NCBI GenBank assembly: GCA_933822405.4
Contig: CAKOGP040002336.1
Coordinates: 1-64,000, forward strand
Source of the DNA: Cylindrotheca closterium
Lineage: Eukaryota; Bacillariophyta; Bacillariophyceae; Bacillariales; Bacillariaceae
Direction of reading: 5' to 3'
DNA: 64,000 nucleotides
The first letter of the stretch is position 1; every line of letters starts with the position of its first letter. A program made the position numbers and the translations under genes. Of the stretch, positions 39,955-51,200 are shown piece after piece. A model generated the notes under the pieces. The model ran no database searches. It saw nothing but the letters and a program-made list of their open reading frames with translations, and had not been told where the DNA came from.

Positions 39955-42489
39955 ATGAATGTTCCCGAAGAAGATAACTCTCAGAAGGCCAAACGCAAGG
40001 CCATTCAGGATGTCATGAAAGATACTTCCTTGACGCCTCAGCAGAAGCAGCAAAAGATTCTAAAGATCACGACTGCTGCCAGGAGCAATAAAACAACCAT
40101 AGATACTTCGAATGATAAAAAGGCGGCACCTAGTGCATTGGCAGCAGCACCCATTATTCCCGAGTCGGCACCTTCCCCTACAGCACCAGCCCAAATTGCA
40201 CCCCCTTCTTCTTCATCTTCTTCAGTCAGCAACAAGACAACAATCACTGAATCAGCCTCCAACACCACAACAGCGAAAGCCTCACCTTCTATAACGTTCA
40301 AACCGAAATCATTATCTTCTAGAGGCACTGAGATGCTCAACAATCAAGGTGCCTTGATTGCAAAAATATTCTCCTTTGTCATCGAAGACACCAAAGGGCT
40401 CGCGGATCTTCGATTGGTATCCAAAGAATGGAATGCCAATGTGCGATTGCACGTGCTGCAAGATTTTGGATTTCGCAAGATTTGCGCTGCCACAAGGAAT
40501 AATTATTATTTTTGTGAAGAGCTGGTCAAATTTGGAGAAGGCAGTTTTGCTGGCCGCAACTTCAACAAGTTTGGTTCAAGATCCTTATTTGATTTCAAGT
40601 TTTTCATTTCGCCAAAGGACGAACAAACGGAAGGCAATGGTGATGCCGAAGATGGTGACATGGCAAATGGGGATGAAGCAGCTTGGGCAACTACGGACGC
40701 CTTACTGTTTTGCAAGGATGACGGTGGATATGGTACTCAACGCAAGAAATGTGTAATTGAAAAGTCAGATTCTTATGACTTTTTGAAAGACGAGGCTAGC
40801 CGCTTTGCCAACTACTGCCAGAGAATCACCGAGACCAAATCCTTTGAAGACTTTGTGACAATGGCCGACAATGGTATTACCGAAGGACTGTTCTTGTGTT
40901 TGCAGGACTTGGAACATGCTAAGCATCATGAAATAACCATCAATATGAGCAAAGACGACTACGACACACACCGACCCGTGATATTGAAGTTGAGACTACC
41001 CTCAAACCATGGAGCGAAGCTCGTTGAGATTGGTGGATCCAAGATTGTATACTTGAAGGTCAAAATTGAAATGGAACCGGAAGACGACACGGAGCTAGAT
41101 TGCGCTTATCCGTTTGTGGATGACTACAAAAACCCAAACTTAACGAGGGACGAAACACACATTTATCCTACCTTTGTTGGATACAATGTGAAAGAGAACG
41201 AAGGCGGAGGCCTGTCATGCCAGGTTCCTATGACGATCAACTTTAACGATGGATTGGCAGAGGAAATGTGGGAATGGGGAGCCGCCGAGTCCTTTCTTCC
41301 TTTGGACATTTTATGGAGCAAGTGCCAAGAGCAGCCGGTACGAGAGGGCGTTGCCATTGCCGATGACTTTGTACCCAAGACATTGCACATCAATCTCATG
41401 GATCAGATTGGTCTGCTGCTGGAAAGTCAAGCTGTTGACTACCATCCACATTCCAACAATATTGTTCGGGATATTGTCCATCCAGCACTATACTCTTACG
41501 TCAAGGGTGTTTCTTCTTTGCTCAAGTCTGAAGAAGAAATCAAAGCTTTGTCATTTGACCCCAGCATTGCTGAAGATGATCGCATTGAGCTAGAACCAAA
41601 CGACTATTGGGGTCGAGAGTACGAAGCAAGTGCCAAGTACCAATGGTTACCAACCTACTTTGATATTGCCGAAGACGGAAGCTGTATCATCCGTGACTAT
41701 ATCAATAATCTGGTGCCCCGTTCAGACCATGAACAGTTGTATGGCTCGTTAGGTCAATTATTTTCTCAGGCATTGCCTTTGATCGAGTCGGTCTATGGAT
41801 ACTGCCGTGTCGTGAAAGAGGACCATATTCGAGACGAAGAAGACGATTTGGATTACAATCCCAAACCAGCTGGACCAATTGAAGAAAGGCCAGTGTCATT
41901 GCGAGGTAAGCAGTTACAAGTAATCACAAAAATTGTTGACTATGAGCTTGGTCCAGGTCAAAGCTACGAAGGGGTTTGGCATGTGGAGGGCATGTCGCAT
42001 GAAGAAATCGTGGCCACAGCAATCTACTTTATTGACCGAGACGCAGAAATTGAAGGAGGTGATATTCTTTTCAAGCGAGCATTTCACAAGCAAGAAGCAA
42101 GGTACATCTTTTCGAGTGTTGATCAAACCCGTCCTCCAGAACTCGAAGAGAAAATTTCGGATGGCTTGTTGCCATTGGGACAGGTTGAGACATTGGCTGG
42201 ACGATTGTTGGTTTTCCCCAACAGTCATGTGCACAAGGTGACAGAACTGAAGAATACTTCCACTACAAAGGACACTGAAACCAAGAAGAAACGAAGAATT
42301 ATTGTATTCTTCTTGGTCAATCCAGAACGGCGTATCGTATCCACAAAAGAGGTGGCTGTCCAACAAGAACATGCTGGGGGTTCAATGAAACGAAGTGATG
42401 CCCTTGAGCACCGTCTGAAGCTGATGGAGGAGCGAAAGTATACAAAGCAAGATTGGAATGTCCGAGAGATTGAGCTCTGTGAGCACTAG
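39955..42489 (+). CDS. DUF4246-domain protein, possible 2-oxoglutarate/Fe(II)-type fold (844 residues)
   Basis: Residues 1-120 are low complexity, opening with KAIQDVMKDTSLTPQQKQQKIL, a short helical motif I associate with many diatom proteins. An F-box-like segment may lie near residues 125-160 (LIAKIFSFVIEDTKGLADLRLVSKEWN). The C-terminal region from about residue 650 is DUF4246-like: GVWHVEGMSHEEIVATAIYFIDRD, then LAGRLLVFPNSHVHKVTEL, then RRIIVFFLVNPERRIVST. His676/Glu678 and His758 or His760 occupy places that would suit an HxE/D...H metal site. DUF4246 is best known from fungi. The substrate is unknown. It is a single exon and looks complete. Confidence 0.75.
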   Translation: MNVPEEDNSQKAKRKAIQDVMKDTSLTPQQKQQKILKITTAARSNKTTIDTSNDKKAAPSALAAAPIIPESAPSPTAPAQIAPPSSSSSSVSNKTTITESASNTTTAKASPSITFKPKSLSSRGTEMLNNQGALIAKIFSFVIEDTKGLADLRLVSKEWNANVRLHVLQDFGFRKICAATRNNYYFCEELVKFGEGSFAGRNFNKFGSRSLFDFKFFISPKDEQTEGNGDAEDGDMANGDEAAWATTDALLFCKDDGGYGTQRKKCVIEKSDSYDFLKDEASRFANYCQRITETKSFEDFVTMADNGITEGLFLCLQDLEHAKHHEITINMSKDDYDTHRPVILKLRLPSNHGAKLVEIGGSKIVYLKVKIEMEPEDDTELDCAYPFVDDYKNPNLTRDETHIYPTFVGYNVKENEGGGLSCQVPMTINFNDGLAEEMWEWGAAESFLPLDILWSKCQEQPVREGVAIADDFVPKTLHINLMDQIGLLLESQAVDYHPHSNNIVRDIVHPALYSYVKGVSSLLKSEEEIKALSFDPSIAEDDRIELEPNDYWGREYEASAKYQWLPTYFDIAEDGSCIIRDYINNLVPRSDHEQLYGSLGQLFSQALPLIESVYGYCRVVKEDHIRDEEDDLDYNPKPAGPIEERPVSLRGKQLQVITKIVDYELGPGQSYEGVWHVEGMSHEEIVATAIYFIDRDAEIEGGDILFKRAFHKQEARYIFSSVDQTRPPELEEKISDGLLPLGQVETLAGRLLVFPNSHVHKVTELKNTSTTKDTETKKKRRIIVFFLVNPERRIVSTKEVAVQQEHAGGSMKRSDALEHRLKLMEERKYTKQDWNVREIELCEH

Positions 42490-42722
42490 GGTGATCCGAT
42501 ATGATCACTAATGGAGCTTTTCATCATCAGATTATTGGGCTGTTTGTGAAACGGGTATAGTCCTGCAAAAAAAAATCAGCCATGATCTCCATTCGACTCA
42601 CATTTCGTGTAGCAATAAGAGCTGTTTTATTGTGTGCTCTGCGTATAAAGGCAATAATTAAAATTTCACAACATGTACCTAGTATTAGGAGAAGGCATTG
42701 CATCCACAAATAAACTAAACCT

Positions 42723-45700
42723 TTAGTATGCCTGAAAACGCAGCAAGAGCAGCAGCAAATGGATCGATACATACAAAGATTTCGAATTCGTTGCACTTGA
42801 ATCTTCCGGTCGCAAAGGTGTTGGACTTGCTGCAGTATCCAAAATTGGGACATTGGTTGGACTTGTGCTTCCACTTATTGTTGGAATTGGTGTAGTATCC
42901 AAAATTGGCACATTGGTTGGACTTGTGCTTCCACTTATTGTTGGAAGTGGTGTAGTATCCGATATCGGGACATTGGTTGAACTTGTGCTTCCACTTATTG
43001 TTGGAAGTGATGTAGTATCTGAAATCGGGACATTGGTTGAACTTGTGCTTCCACTTATTGTTGGAAGTGATGTAGTATCTGAAATCGGGACATTGGTTGG
43101 ACTTGTGCTTCCACTTATTGTTGGAATTGGTGTAGTATCCGATATCGGGACATTGGTTGGACTTGTGCTTCCACTTATTGTTGGAAGTGATGTAGTATCT
43201 GAAATCAGGACATTGGTTGGACTTGCGCTTCCACTTATTGTTGGAAGTGATGTAGTATCTGAAATCGGGACATTGGTTGGACTTGCGCTTCCACTTATTG
43301 TTGGAATTGGTGTATTTGATGCTGGAGCATTGGTTGGATATCCAATGCAGTTGAAAAGGCCTTTCCAAGCATCACTCCACTGGCACACGATGGATTCATC
43401 AAGAGCAATAGTTCCTTCAAATATTCTATCCGCCCTCGTGACTTTCGAAACATTCCATGATGACAAGTCTTGATTGAAAGATGTGGCCTGGTAGAACATG
43501 GATACCATATTTGTAACAGATGAAACATCCCACAATGACAGGTCTCCGTTGAACGCTAATGCCTTGCTGAACATGTATTGCATACGTAGGACAGAAGAAA
43601 CATTCCAGGATGACAAATCTCCATTGAAGGATAACGCACTGGAGAACATAGACCCCATGTTAGATACAGACGAAACATCCCACAATGACAAGTCTCCGTT
43701 GAACAATGGTGCCTCGTAGAACATGGCTGCCATATCTGTAACGGATGAAACATCCCACGCTGATAAATCTTGATTGAAGGATGACGCGCCTCGGAACATC
43801 CTCTGCATCTGTGTGACAGAAGAGACATCCCACGATGACAAGTCTTGATTGAAGGATGATAGCGACATGAACATGGATTCCATATTTGTAACGGATGAAA
43901 CATCCCATGATGAAATGTCGCCATTGAAGGATGACGCGCCTCGGAACATATCTCTCATGTTTGTGACGGAAGAAACATTCCATGATGACAAGTCTTGATT
44001 GAAAGCCAATGCTGATGAGAACATGCCCCTCATTGTAGTCACAGAAGAAACGTCCCATGATGAAATGTCATCATTGAAGTCAAATAATCCATTAAACAAA
44101 TAACCCATCTCCGATACGTTATCAAACAATGAGGCCATGTCTGTGACGGAGGAAACACACCAGGATCCCATTGGCCAACCATACTTTTGCACGAAAAAGT
44201 TGTTGCAATTGTTGGTGTCAGAACAACCGTCCCTGATGAACTCATCCACGGCTTCTCGTAGTTCAGCATCGTCGCTGAAGCAAGCACATCCATTGGTATT
44301 GACTTGTAGTTGCGCCGAAACGTCGTCCTTGGAACAACTGAACGGGGCATTGGTTGGACTTAATGTTGCATTTGCTGGCGGGGCACTGGTTGGACTTTCA
44401 CATCCAATGCAGTTAAAATGTCTCTTCCAAGCATCACTCCACTGGCACACGATACATTCATCGAGAGCAACAGCTCCTTGAAATATTCCCTCCGAGTACT
44501 TGACTTTCGAAACATTCCAGGGTGACAAGTCTTGGTCAAAGGAAATGGCCAATTTGAACATGAATGCCATATTTGTAACGGACGAAACATCCCAAGATGA
44601 TAGGTCTTGATTGAAGGATGATGCCCCGTCGAACATATTCTTGGTGTTAACGACAGAAGAAACATTCCAGGATGACAAATCTCCATTGAAGGATGACGCA
44701 CAGGAGAACATGGACCCCATTTTAGATACAGAAGAAACATCCCACAATGACAAGTCTCCGTTGAACAATGGTGCCTCGTAGAACATGAAGGCCATGTCTG
44801 TGACGGAAGAGACGTCCCATGATGACAAATCTCCATTGAACGATGATGCCCGGTAGAACATGAATTGCATGTCTGTGACGGAAGAGATGTCCCATGATGA
44901 CAAATCTTGGTTGAAGGATGATGCGCCACCGAACATTGAATATGTATTGACGACAGAAGAGACGTCCCATGATGACAAGTCTTGATTGAAGGATGACGCA
45001 GAGTAGAACATGGCTGCCATATCTGTAACGGATGAAACATCCCACGCTGACAAGTCTTGATTGAAGGATGACGAAGAGTAGAACATGGATGCCATATCTG
45101 TAACGGATGCAACATCCCACAATGACAAGTCTCCGTTGAACGATGATGCCTCGTTGAACATGTATTGCATGTCTAGGACAGAAGAAACGTCCCACAATGA
45201 CAAGTCTCCATTGAAGGAAGATGCAAACGAGAACATCTGTCGCATGTTTGTAACGGAAGAGACGTCCCACGCTGATAAATCTTGATTGAAGGATGACGCA
45301 TCGTGGAACATGAATGCCATATCTGTAACGGATGCAACATCCCACGCTGATAAATCTTGATTGAAGGATGGCGCGTCTCGGAACATCCAGTACATCTGCT
45401 TGACAGAAGAGACGTCCCATAATGACAAGTCTCCATTGAACAAGTGTGCCCCGTAGAACATGCATTGCATGTCTGTGGCGGATGCAACATCCCACGCTGA
45501 TAAATCTTGATGGAAGGATGACGCTTCTTGAAACATCCAGTACATCTGCTTGACAGAAGAGACGTCCCACGCTGATAAATCTTGATTGAAGGATGACGCA
45601 GAGTGGAACATGGCTCCCATATCTGTAACGGATGCAACGTCCCATGAAGACAAGTCTTGATTGAAAGATGTGGCCGCGTAGAACATCCAGTACATATACG

Positions 45701-46292
45701 TGACAGAGGAAACGTCCCACAATGACAAGTCTCCATTGAACGATGATGCCTGATGGAACATTTTCCCCATGTGACCGACAGCCGAAACATTCCAGGATGA
45801 CAAATCTTGATTAAAGGATGATGCGCCCTCGAACATTGAAGATGTGCTGACGACGGAAGAGACGTCCCAGGATGACAAGTCTTGATTGAAAGATGTGGCT
45901 TGGTAGAACATGTATGTCATCACAGAAACGGATGAAACATCCCATGATGAAATGTCATCATTGAAGAAAGACCGTCCATAAAACAATTGAAACATGTTGG
46001 TGACGGAAGAAACACACCAGGATCCCATTGGCCAACCATACTTTTGCACGACCCAGTTGTTGCAATTGTTGGTGTCAGAACAACCTTCGCTGATGAACTG
46101 ATTGACGGCTTCTCGTAGTTCAATCTGTTCGCTGAAGCAAGCACATCCATTGGAATTGACTTGCTGTTGCGCCGATACGTCGTCGTTGGAACAGCTGAAG
46201 GTGCTCGAAGACGATGCGCTTGTAGTAAGGGAAGGTGCCAACATCAAACACCAGAGGATCGTCGAAACGAAAAGTGATGAGACTCGAACCAT
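42723..46292 (-). CDS. Secreted DUF285 (BspA-like) repeat surface protein with two cassettes and a GPI-like tail (1189 residues)
   Basis: Residues 1-26 are a signal peptide. Two cassettes follow, each opening with a Cys-rich header (NGCACFS, LREAVxx[27 protein letters not shown]). Cassette 1 (about residues 30-640) has about 20 DUF285 units of the type [20 protein letters not shown]; cassette 2 (about 650-980) has about nine. Each ends in [10 protein letters not shown]...FNCIG. Then come eight 20-residue Ser/Thr/Pro repeats ([18 protein letters not shown]) at about 990-1150, likely an O-glycosylated stalk. The C-terminus (DSSATNSKS followed by [14 protein letters not shown]) resembles a GPI-anchor signal. 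A cell-surface or frustule-associated role is inferred. Large minus- and plus-strand frames here are by-products of the repeats. Confidence 0.85.
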   Translation of the reverse strand: MVRVSSLFVSTILWCLMLAPSLTTSASSSSTFSCSNDDVSAQQQVNSNGCACFSEQIELREAVNQFISEGCSDTNNCNNWVVQKYGWPMGSWCVSSVTNMFQLFYGRSFFNDDISSWDVSSVSVMTYMFYQATSFNQDLSSWDVSSVVSTSSMFEGASSFNQDLSSWNVSAVGHMGKMFHQASSFNGDLSLWDVSSVTYMYWMFYAATSFNQDLSSWDVASVTDMGAMFHSASSFNQDLSAWDVSSVKQMYWMFQEASSFHQDLSAWDVASATDMQCMFYGAHLFNGDLSLWDVSSVKQMYWMFRDAPSFNQDLSAWDVASVTDMAFMFHDASSFNQDLSAWDVSSVTNMRQMFSFASSFNGDLSLWDVSSVLDMQYMFNEASSFNGDLSLWDVASVTDMASMFYSSSSFNQDLSAWDVSSVTDMAAMFYSASSFNQDLSSWDVSSVVNTYSMFGGASSFNQDLSSWDISSVTDMQFMFYRASSFNGDLSSWDVSSVTDMAFMFYEAPLFNGDLSLWDVSSVSKMGSMFSCASSFNGDLSSWNVSSVVNTKNMFDGASSFNQDLSSWDVSSVTNMAFMFKLAISFDQDLSPWNVSKVKYSEGIFQGAVALDECIVCQWSDAWKRHFNCIGCESPTSAPPANATLSPTNAPFSCSKDDVSAQLQVNTNGCACFSDDAELREAVDEFIRDGCSDTNNCNNFFVQKYGWPMGSWCVSSVTDMASLFDNVSEMGYLFNGLFDFNDDISSWDVSSVTTMRGMFSSALAFNQDLSSWNVSSVTNMRDMFRGASSFNGDISSWDVSSVTNMESMFMSLSSFNQDLSSWDVSSVTQMQRMFRGASSFNQDLSAWDVSSVTDMAAMFYEAPLFNGDLSLWDVSSVSNMGSMFSSALSFNGDLSSWNVSSVLRMQYMFSKALAFNGDLSLWDVSSVTNMVSMFYQATSFNQDLSSWNVSKVTRADRIFEGTIALDESIVCQWSDAWKGLFNCIGYPTNAPASNTPIPTISGSASPTNVPISDTTSLPTISGSASPTNVLISDTTSLPTISGSTSPTNVPISDTTPIPTISGSTSPTNVPISDTTSLPTISGSTSSTNVPISDTTSLPTISGSTSSTNVPISDTTPLPTISGSTSPTNVPILDTTPIPTISGSTSPTNVPILDTAASPTPLRPEDSSATNSKSLYVSIHLLLLLLRFQAY
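42850..43320. repeat. 60-bp coding minisatellite, eight copies
   Basis: The unit (GGGACATTGGTTGGACTTGT and 40 further bases) is repeated in perfect 60-nt register and encodes a 20-residue Ser/Thr/Pro stalk repeat. Copies differ at a few sites, such as the GAAGTGATGTAGTATCTGAA and GAATTGGTGTAGTATCC variants, which alternate along the array. Confidence 0.9.
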
Positions 46293-46867
46293 TGTCTTGG
46301 TTTTCTTATGTCAGTAAGTGGCGACGATGAGTGACTGACTGACTCACTCTGCAACAAGAGAGAAGGAGTGTTGGTGCTCCTTTCGACAATCTATATTGAT
46401 GCCGCGTATTTATTTGAGTGCTCTTCGTTCATCGTACAGCTATATGATGAGCAAAATGCCGCATATTGTTTGGGTCCTACCGTACCTGGTACAGTACTGT
46501 AATATGCCCGCATATTGTTTGGGTCCTACCGTACCTGGTACTGTAACATGCCGCATATTGTTAGGGTCCTATTGCATTTATATTCTGATCGCAGGGGTGA
46601 AGATTGAATACTGAAATCTACCGATTTTCGAATAAGCAATGTGAACACAAATTGCGCATTGTTTTTCGGATTTGAGGTCGAGACACGAGAGAGACACGCA
46701 CGCTCATCTTGGGTGACGAAAAAATGATTGATCGATTGATTGATTGATTCATTCGATTTCATAAAAAGCATATTCGACCACACACTTCAATACCGCAATA
46801 AGATACTCATAAAAGCAGAGCAACAACAACCAGAGCATATATCGCATCATGGTTCTATAGTCAGAAC
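46293..46867. promoter_or_regulatory. Divergent promoter region with a triplicated motif of about 46 bp
   Basis: ATGCCGCATATTGTTTGGGT and CCTACCGTACCTGGTAC form a unit starting at 46456, again at 46504, and in truncated form at 46548. The unit contains GTACCTGGTAC and AGTACT palindromes. It lies between the DUF285 gene and the 2H-like gene and could influence either. No coding is supported. Confidence 0.55.
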
Positions 46868-48076
46868 ATGAGATGGATGATAAAACTTCTTTATCTTTGC
46901 TCTATTTTGCCAGTCCTGATCAAACTAAAAGAATCGGCGGCACTCATCAGTCCTACTTTTTATTATTCTCATCATCATCCTCTTCTTCAGGCCAGTACTA
47001 GCAGCACAATGATGGATCAGAACGACAATAAGCTGTCATTGTCCAATATCTATGCGTCCATCATTCAACAGACATCATCCATGATCAAACCATGGCCTGA
47101 TTCCGACGGCTTTGCCAAATGCTGTTTGGATTCTTCGGCATTGAGTGCTGCTGCTGAAGAGAACACCAATGCTACGACGACTAGTAGTAGTAAGAACTCA
47201 TTCCAAGTTCCGACCTTTCCCGAGGGAACTGGACCATTGGGAGTCTTTGCACTGACGAGGGAAAATACTCACCCTGGAAATGAAAAACTGGTACAAACTT
47301 GTCTCGATGCCTTTGATCAATTTTGTGAGGAATTGAATGCCATCGCTACTACTTTGCAACACAATAATAATAGTAATAATGATGATGATGATGAGAATAA
47401 TCACAAGGGTGACGATGACGAGTTATTCTTTTGGGTGAAATCCTTGGTCCCTCACATCACCATTGCCATATTTCAAGAACATCCTCAGCTGCTTCCAAAG
47501 ATGACACAAGAAGAACTTGACGAATTTTATTTCTTTACGAATGATGATGGAGACAAATTGGCCCAGAGTTTGGCAAAACAGACATTTCGCTATTCACCCA
47601 TTCAGCTAACACTAGATTCGCTCATTCTCACTCCGGATGGAGCCATGATTGCTGGCTTTGTGGATGACGACGACAACAACAATGATGATGATGATGGTGG
47701 TGTTGGAAATAATTATTATGACAAGCTCAAGACCGACATTGTGACAGATGCCAAACAAGTCATGGGCATGGGAGAATTCACCAGCCGTCCCAAGAATTTG
47801 ATTCACATTACTTGTGGACGAGTGGTACGGAAACAAGGGGCTGCTTTGGAATTGTCCAATACTAGTACACAGGCTGACATTCAAAAACTTGTGGAACGCT
47901 ACAACAAACAAGTCTTTCCACAGCTCGTGGCGGACATGAAGGGCAATGATAATGGTGGTACTCTTTTGTTGGAGCAACTGACCTTGCTACGGAATGACGT
48001 CTGGCTGTGCGAGAAAAATACCGTGTATGGAGTTGGAAAGCTCCAAGGTCCAGATGACAGTAAGTCTGTCTCATAA
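46868..48076 (+). CDS. Putative secretory-pathway 2H-phosphoesterase-like protein (402 residues)
   Basis: A hydrophobic N-terminus (residues 4-26) looks like a signal peptide. Two HxT motifs embedded in beta-strand-like sequence are visible: His196-Ile-Thr198 in SLVPHITIAIF and His313-Ile-Thr315 in NLIHITCGRVV, with a strand IQLTLDSLILTPDGAMIAGF between them. Paired HxT motifs are the catalytic signature of 2H phosphoesterases (LigT, CPDase and AKAP7-like groups), which act on 2',3'-cyclic or 2'-5' phosphodiesters. The spacing is longer than usual because Asp/Asn runs coded by GAT/AAC repeats interrupt the domain near residues 168-185 and 266-283. The assignment is by motif only; the substrate and final location are unknown. 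Confidence 0.5.
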   Translation: MRWMIKLLYLCSILPVLIKLKESAALISPTFYYSHHHPLLQASTSSTMMDQNDNKLSLSNIYASIIQQTSSMIKPWPDSDGFAKCCLDSSALSAAAEENTNATTTSSSKNSFQVPTFPEGTGPLGVFALTRENTHPGNEKLVQTCLDAFDQFCEELNAIATTLQHNNNSNNDDDDENNHKGDDDELFFWVKSLVPHITIAIFQEHPQLLPKMTQEELDEFYFFTNDDGDKLAQSLAKQTFRYSPIQLTLDSLILTPDGAMIAGFVDDDDNNNDDDDGGVGNNYYDKLKTDIVTDAKQVMGMGEFTSRPKNLIHITCGRVVRKQGAALELSNTSTQADIQKLVERYNKQVFPQLVADMKGNDNGGTLLLEQLTLLRNDVWLCEKNTVYGVGKLQGPDDSKSVS

Positions 48077-48265
48077 CTCAGTTTTCACGAATCATATCAT
48101 GGCATGCATGATATGATATGAATACAGCATTTGATTCCCCCAAAATGGTAAACATTACATTTTGTTATTCTTCTTTTTTGTTATGTTTCCCCATGGATGC
48201 TTTTTTAGATTCTGTCTGTCAGATCCTTTATTGTAACATGCATAATATATATATTTTTTTGTAAA
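48077..48265. other. Convergent 3' region
   Basis: A short AT-rich stretch between two genes that end towards each other. CATGATATCATG-like dyads occur near 48092-48120 and could mark 3' ends, but no terminator can be assigned in a eukaryote from this. Confidence 0.3.
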
Positions 48266-51200
48266 TTAAAAGAAGCATTCATTACAGCAAGTGCAGCCGA
48301 GTTCTTCACAATTTGCCCAAAAGTCTTGTAACGGAAGATCGCATACCTCTGGTGGCAAAGCTGACAGTCCTGTTCCTTCAATGAATATACTTCGCAGATT
48401 GGAGAGGTTTTGCAAGGTTCTTGGGACTGATCCGATCAGCTGGGTATTGCCGGATAACATGATCGTCTCAAGTCGGGAGAGAATTCCAATCTCATTGGGC
48501 AAATTTCCGTCCAATCCATTGTTTGTTAGCGTCAGTGCAGTGACCTGGCCGTCATTGTTACAAAGTAAACTTCCTCCAGAGGAGAACCATTCGCAAACAT
48601 CTGCCTCGGACAACCATAAATCATTTTCTGTCCAGCTCTCTCCAGATGTGGAATAATAAAATGTCGCCAGTGCGTACCGTTGCAAAAAAACGGCATCGTT
48701 TGAGACGCCACTGAATCCAGCTGGAGTACGTAGCCATTCCATTGCTGCAAATTGGGGGCTTCGCCGATTTCGAAGAGCTTCTCCATTGTCCACCGACGCA
48801 GAAGCCAGTAGTCGAAATAGAAGATCCTCTGTGACTGGTTCCTCAACTACTGGATCAAAAACGGTAGGCTGCATTGTTGGCAGTGGTGGACCAGACGATG
48901 GGGCATCACTTGTGTCCTCCATTATTTCATTGAGAAGCGTTGGCGCCATTGACGGTGCTCCAGTAGGAGAGGTGAAGTTGTTGTTCGTCGTCCTTGGTGC
49001 CACCTCGTTGTTTTGCCCTGTCATGAGCAATACGAGAGCAACTGTTGTCGGTATCAAAACTAGGAAGAAGCAGCATGACACAAAGCCGTATATGCCGCAT
49101 GGCAAACGACCACGAGTGCTCTTCACACTCGAACTTTCAAGGGTTGATTCGCTTTCAGGTCGAAGACTCAGAGAACTCTCAGGCACATATTCAAAAGTTT
49201 CCACCTCCAAATCGATTGATACACTGCTGCCAGATCGAGAAAATACAACATTCCGTCTCTTATCTTCGTCACTGCCTTCGTCGTCAAAAGGAACTAGCAT
49301 ATCGTATGACAAAGACTCGCTGGACGCCTCAGAATCATCTCTCCCATTGGGGGTCCATGCCGAAGCGGTACGCATGATGGTTTTGCTCAAATCAGGCAGT
49401 TTCACTTCAGTTGATTCGCTGCTGGTTGAAAGTGACTGATCGTCGCGTCGCCGGCCGAAACTATCCAACTTGTTCCACTGACTGATCGTTTCCTGCCCAT
49501 ATGACAAAAGGGTAACTTTGGAAATTGCTGGCACATTCGTATTGTACATGTACTGGGCAACTTCTAGATCCGAGACTATCGCCTTGTCAGTGCCTTCGGA
49601 TTCATTCATGCTATTGCTTTGAGATATCTTCGGTGGAGGAGGAGCATAATATGGCCCCATGTTCGGATTCTGTGAAAGGAATGCGAATCCTGGATGGTAC
49701 CACAACTCCGTCTCGCGTTCAGGGTTTGGAACGCTAGTCTTGTACACTTCCGCGGATACCATTTCTCCAACTCCTGTCGGTGCCCTCCGTTTCTTCCCTT
49801 TTGGGGCCTTTCTAGATATGGTTGGAGCGGTCTCGGCATTTTTACTCTTCGTGCTTAAAACTGACGTTGATTCTTTGTTGATCGTGTCGGTGTCTTCTTT
49901 CGCTTCAGACTTTTTCGTTGGCTGAAGCCGTCTCACAGGATTTGCCCAGGAGTCTATCTCTCGAACTTCCAACCCCCATGGAATTGACCTTTGCTCGGAT
50001 GATGCAAAAGTTTCTGTGTCAGCAATCGAATTATCGGTGGGCATTTCCACGTCTGGCCTGAAAAAGGAACTTTGGTCATCCATTCGCCGTTCTCTTGCTG
50101 CCTGAACATAACCTGCGTAGCGGGTCGCATTATCGTCATCACCAATAGTGGGCATACCCCATGGAACGGATGACTGATCAGAATGAAGAGATCGAGCGGA
50201 CTCGCCATGGGCAAGGGAAGCAATATAGTTCCTCATTTGTGATTCAGTTTTATCCATTTCATCATATGCGCTTTTGTGTGCAAATCTACGCTCTATCTCT
50301 TGCTCATTGGAGGTGCCGACGGTCTCGTCATCGACAAACTCCTCTTCGACTTCGACTATCATTTCCTCCTCAGTATAAGCTCCGCCGTCTTCTTCCACAT
50401 CTTCAACTATCTCCACTTCTTCCAGCACCTCTTCGTCCCCAGCATCGCCCTCGTCGTCCCAGACTTCAACAAATTCTTCATCCCCAGAATTCGCAGGCAT
50501 AGGATCTGGCTCTTGATTTTCAGTTTGTGCAGTGGCATATTCGCTGGGATCACTTTCAATGTGATTCTGGAAGCTATCTTCAGCAGCTTTTGTTGGTTCT
50601 GTAGAACGGAACATGGCAGCTGCGTCATCATCATTGCTGTATGCTACGGGAGCTTCTGTTTGTCCCCCAGATTGGAACATGGCGGCCGCGTCATCATCAT
50701 CGCTGTATGCCACGGCAGCTTCTGTTTGTCTCCCAGATTGGAACATGGCGGCCGCGTCATCCTCATTGCTGTGTTCTGTGGCAGCTTTTGCTTGTCCTCC
50801 TGCAGATTGAAACATGGCGGCTGCATCGAAATCATCATCATTGCCCAAACCTGTCGTATTCTGACCAGCACCGCCAATTGAGAACTTGGCAGATTTTGGT
50901 TTTCCACCTGCGGATTCAAAGAACAAGGCGGCAATATCATCTTCGTCGTCTTCCACATATATAGTCGATTCTTCCTTCTTCGGCTTCTTCCATCCTGGAA
51001 GTGATGCGCCCGTTTCTTTCCGCTTTTTCAATTCACTTTGCCATGGAGCCAGACCATCCTCTGATTTTATAAAAGCTGGTTTTGCTTTGACATCGGGAGC
51101 TTTGGTCGTCGGTATCGTAGTTGCAACCTTTGGAAACGATTTCACCGGTTTTGTGTTTATAGGTTTTGGAAATGGTGCGGGAGTAGAAGCTGGTTTTGCA

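Noticed and set aside
42850..43320. Regular 60-bp repeats resembling a CRISPR array
   Set aside because: There are no unique spacers, the copies are contiguous and coding, and the genome is eukaryotic.
42853..43473. Plus-strand 206-residue repeat frame and minus-strand 217-residue frame
   Set aside because: Both are by-products of the 60-bp coding minisatellite read in wrong frames.
44360..45790. Long minus-strand frames (205-332 residues) within the DUF285 gene
   Set aside because: They come from the regular 75-bp repeat being open in other frames. The DUF285 frame alone has a signal peptide and full-length domain structure.
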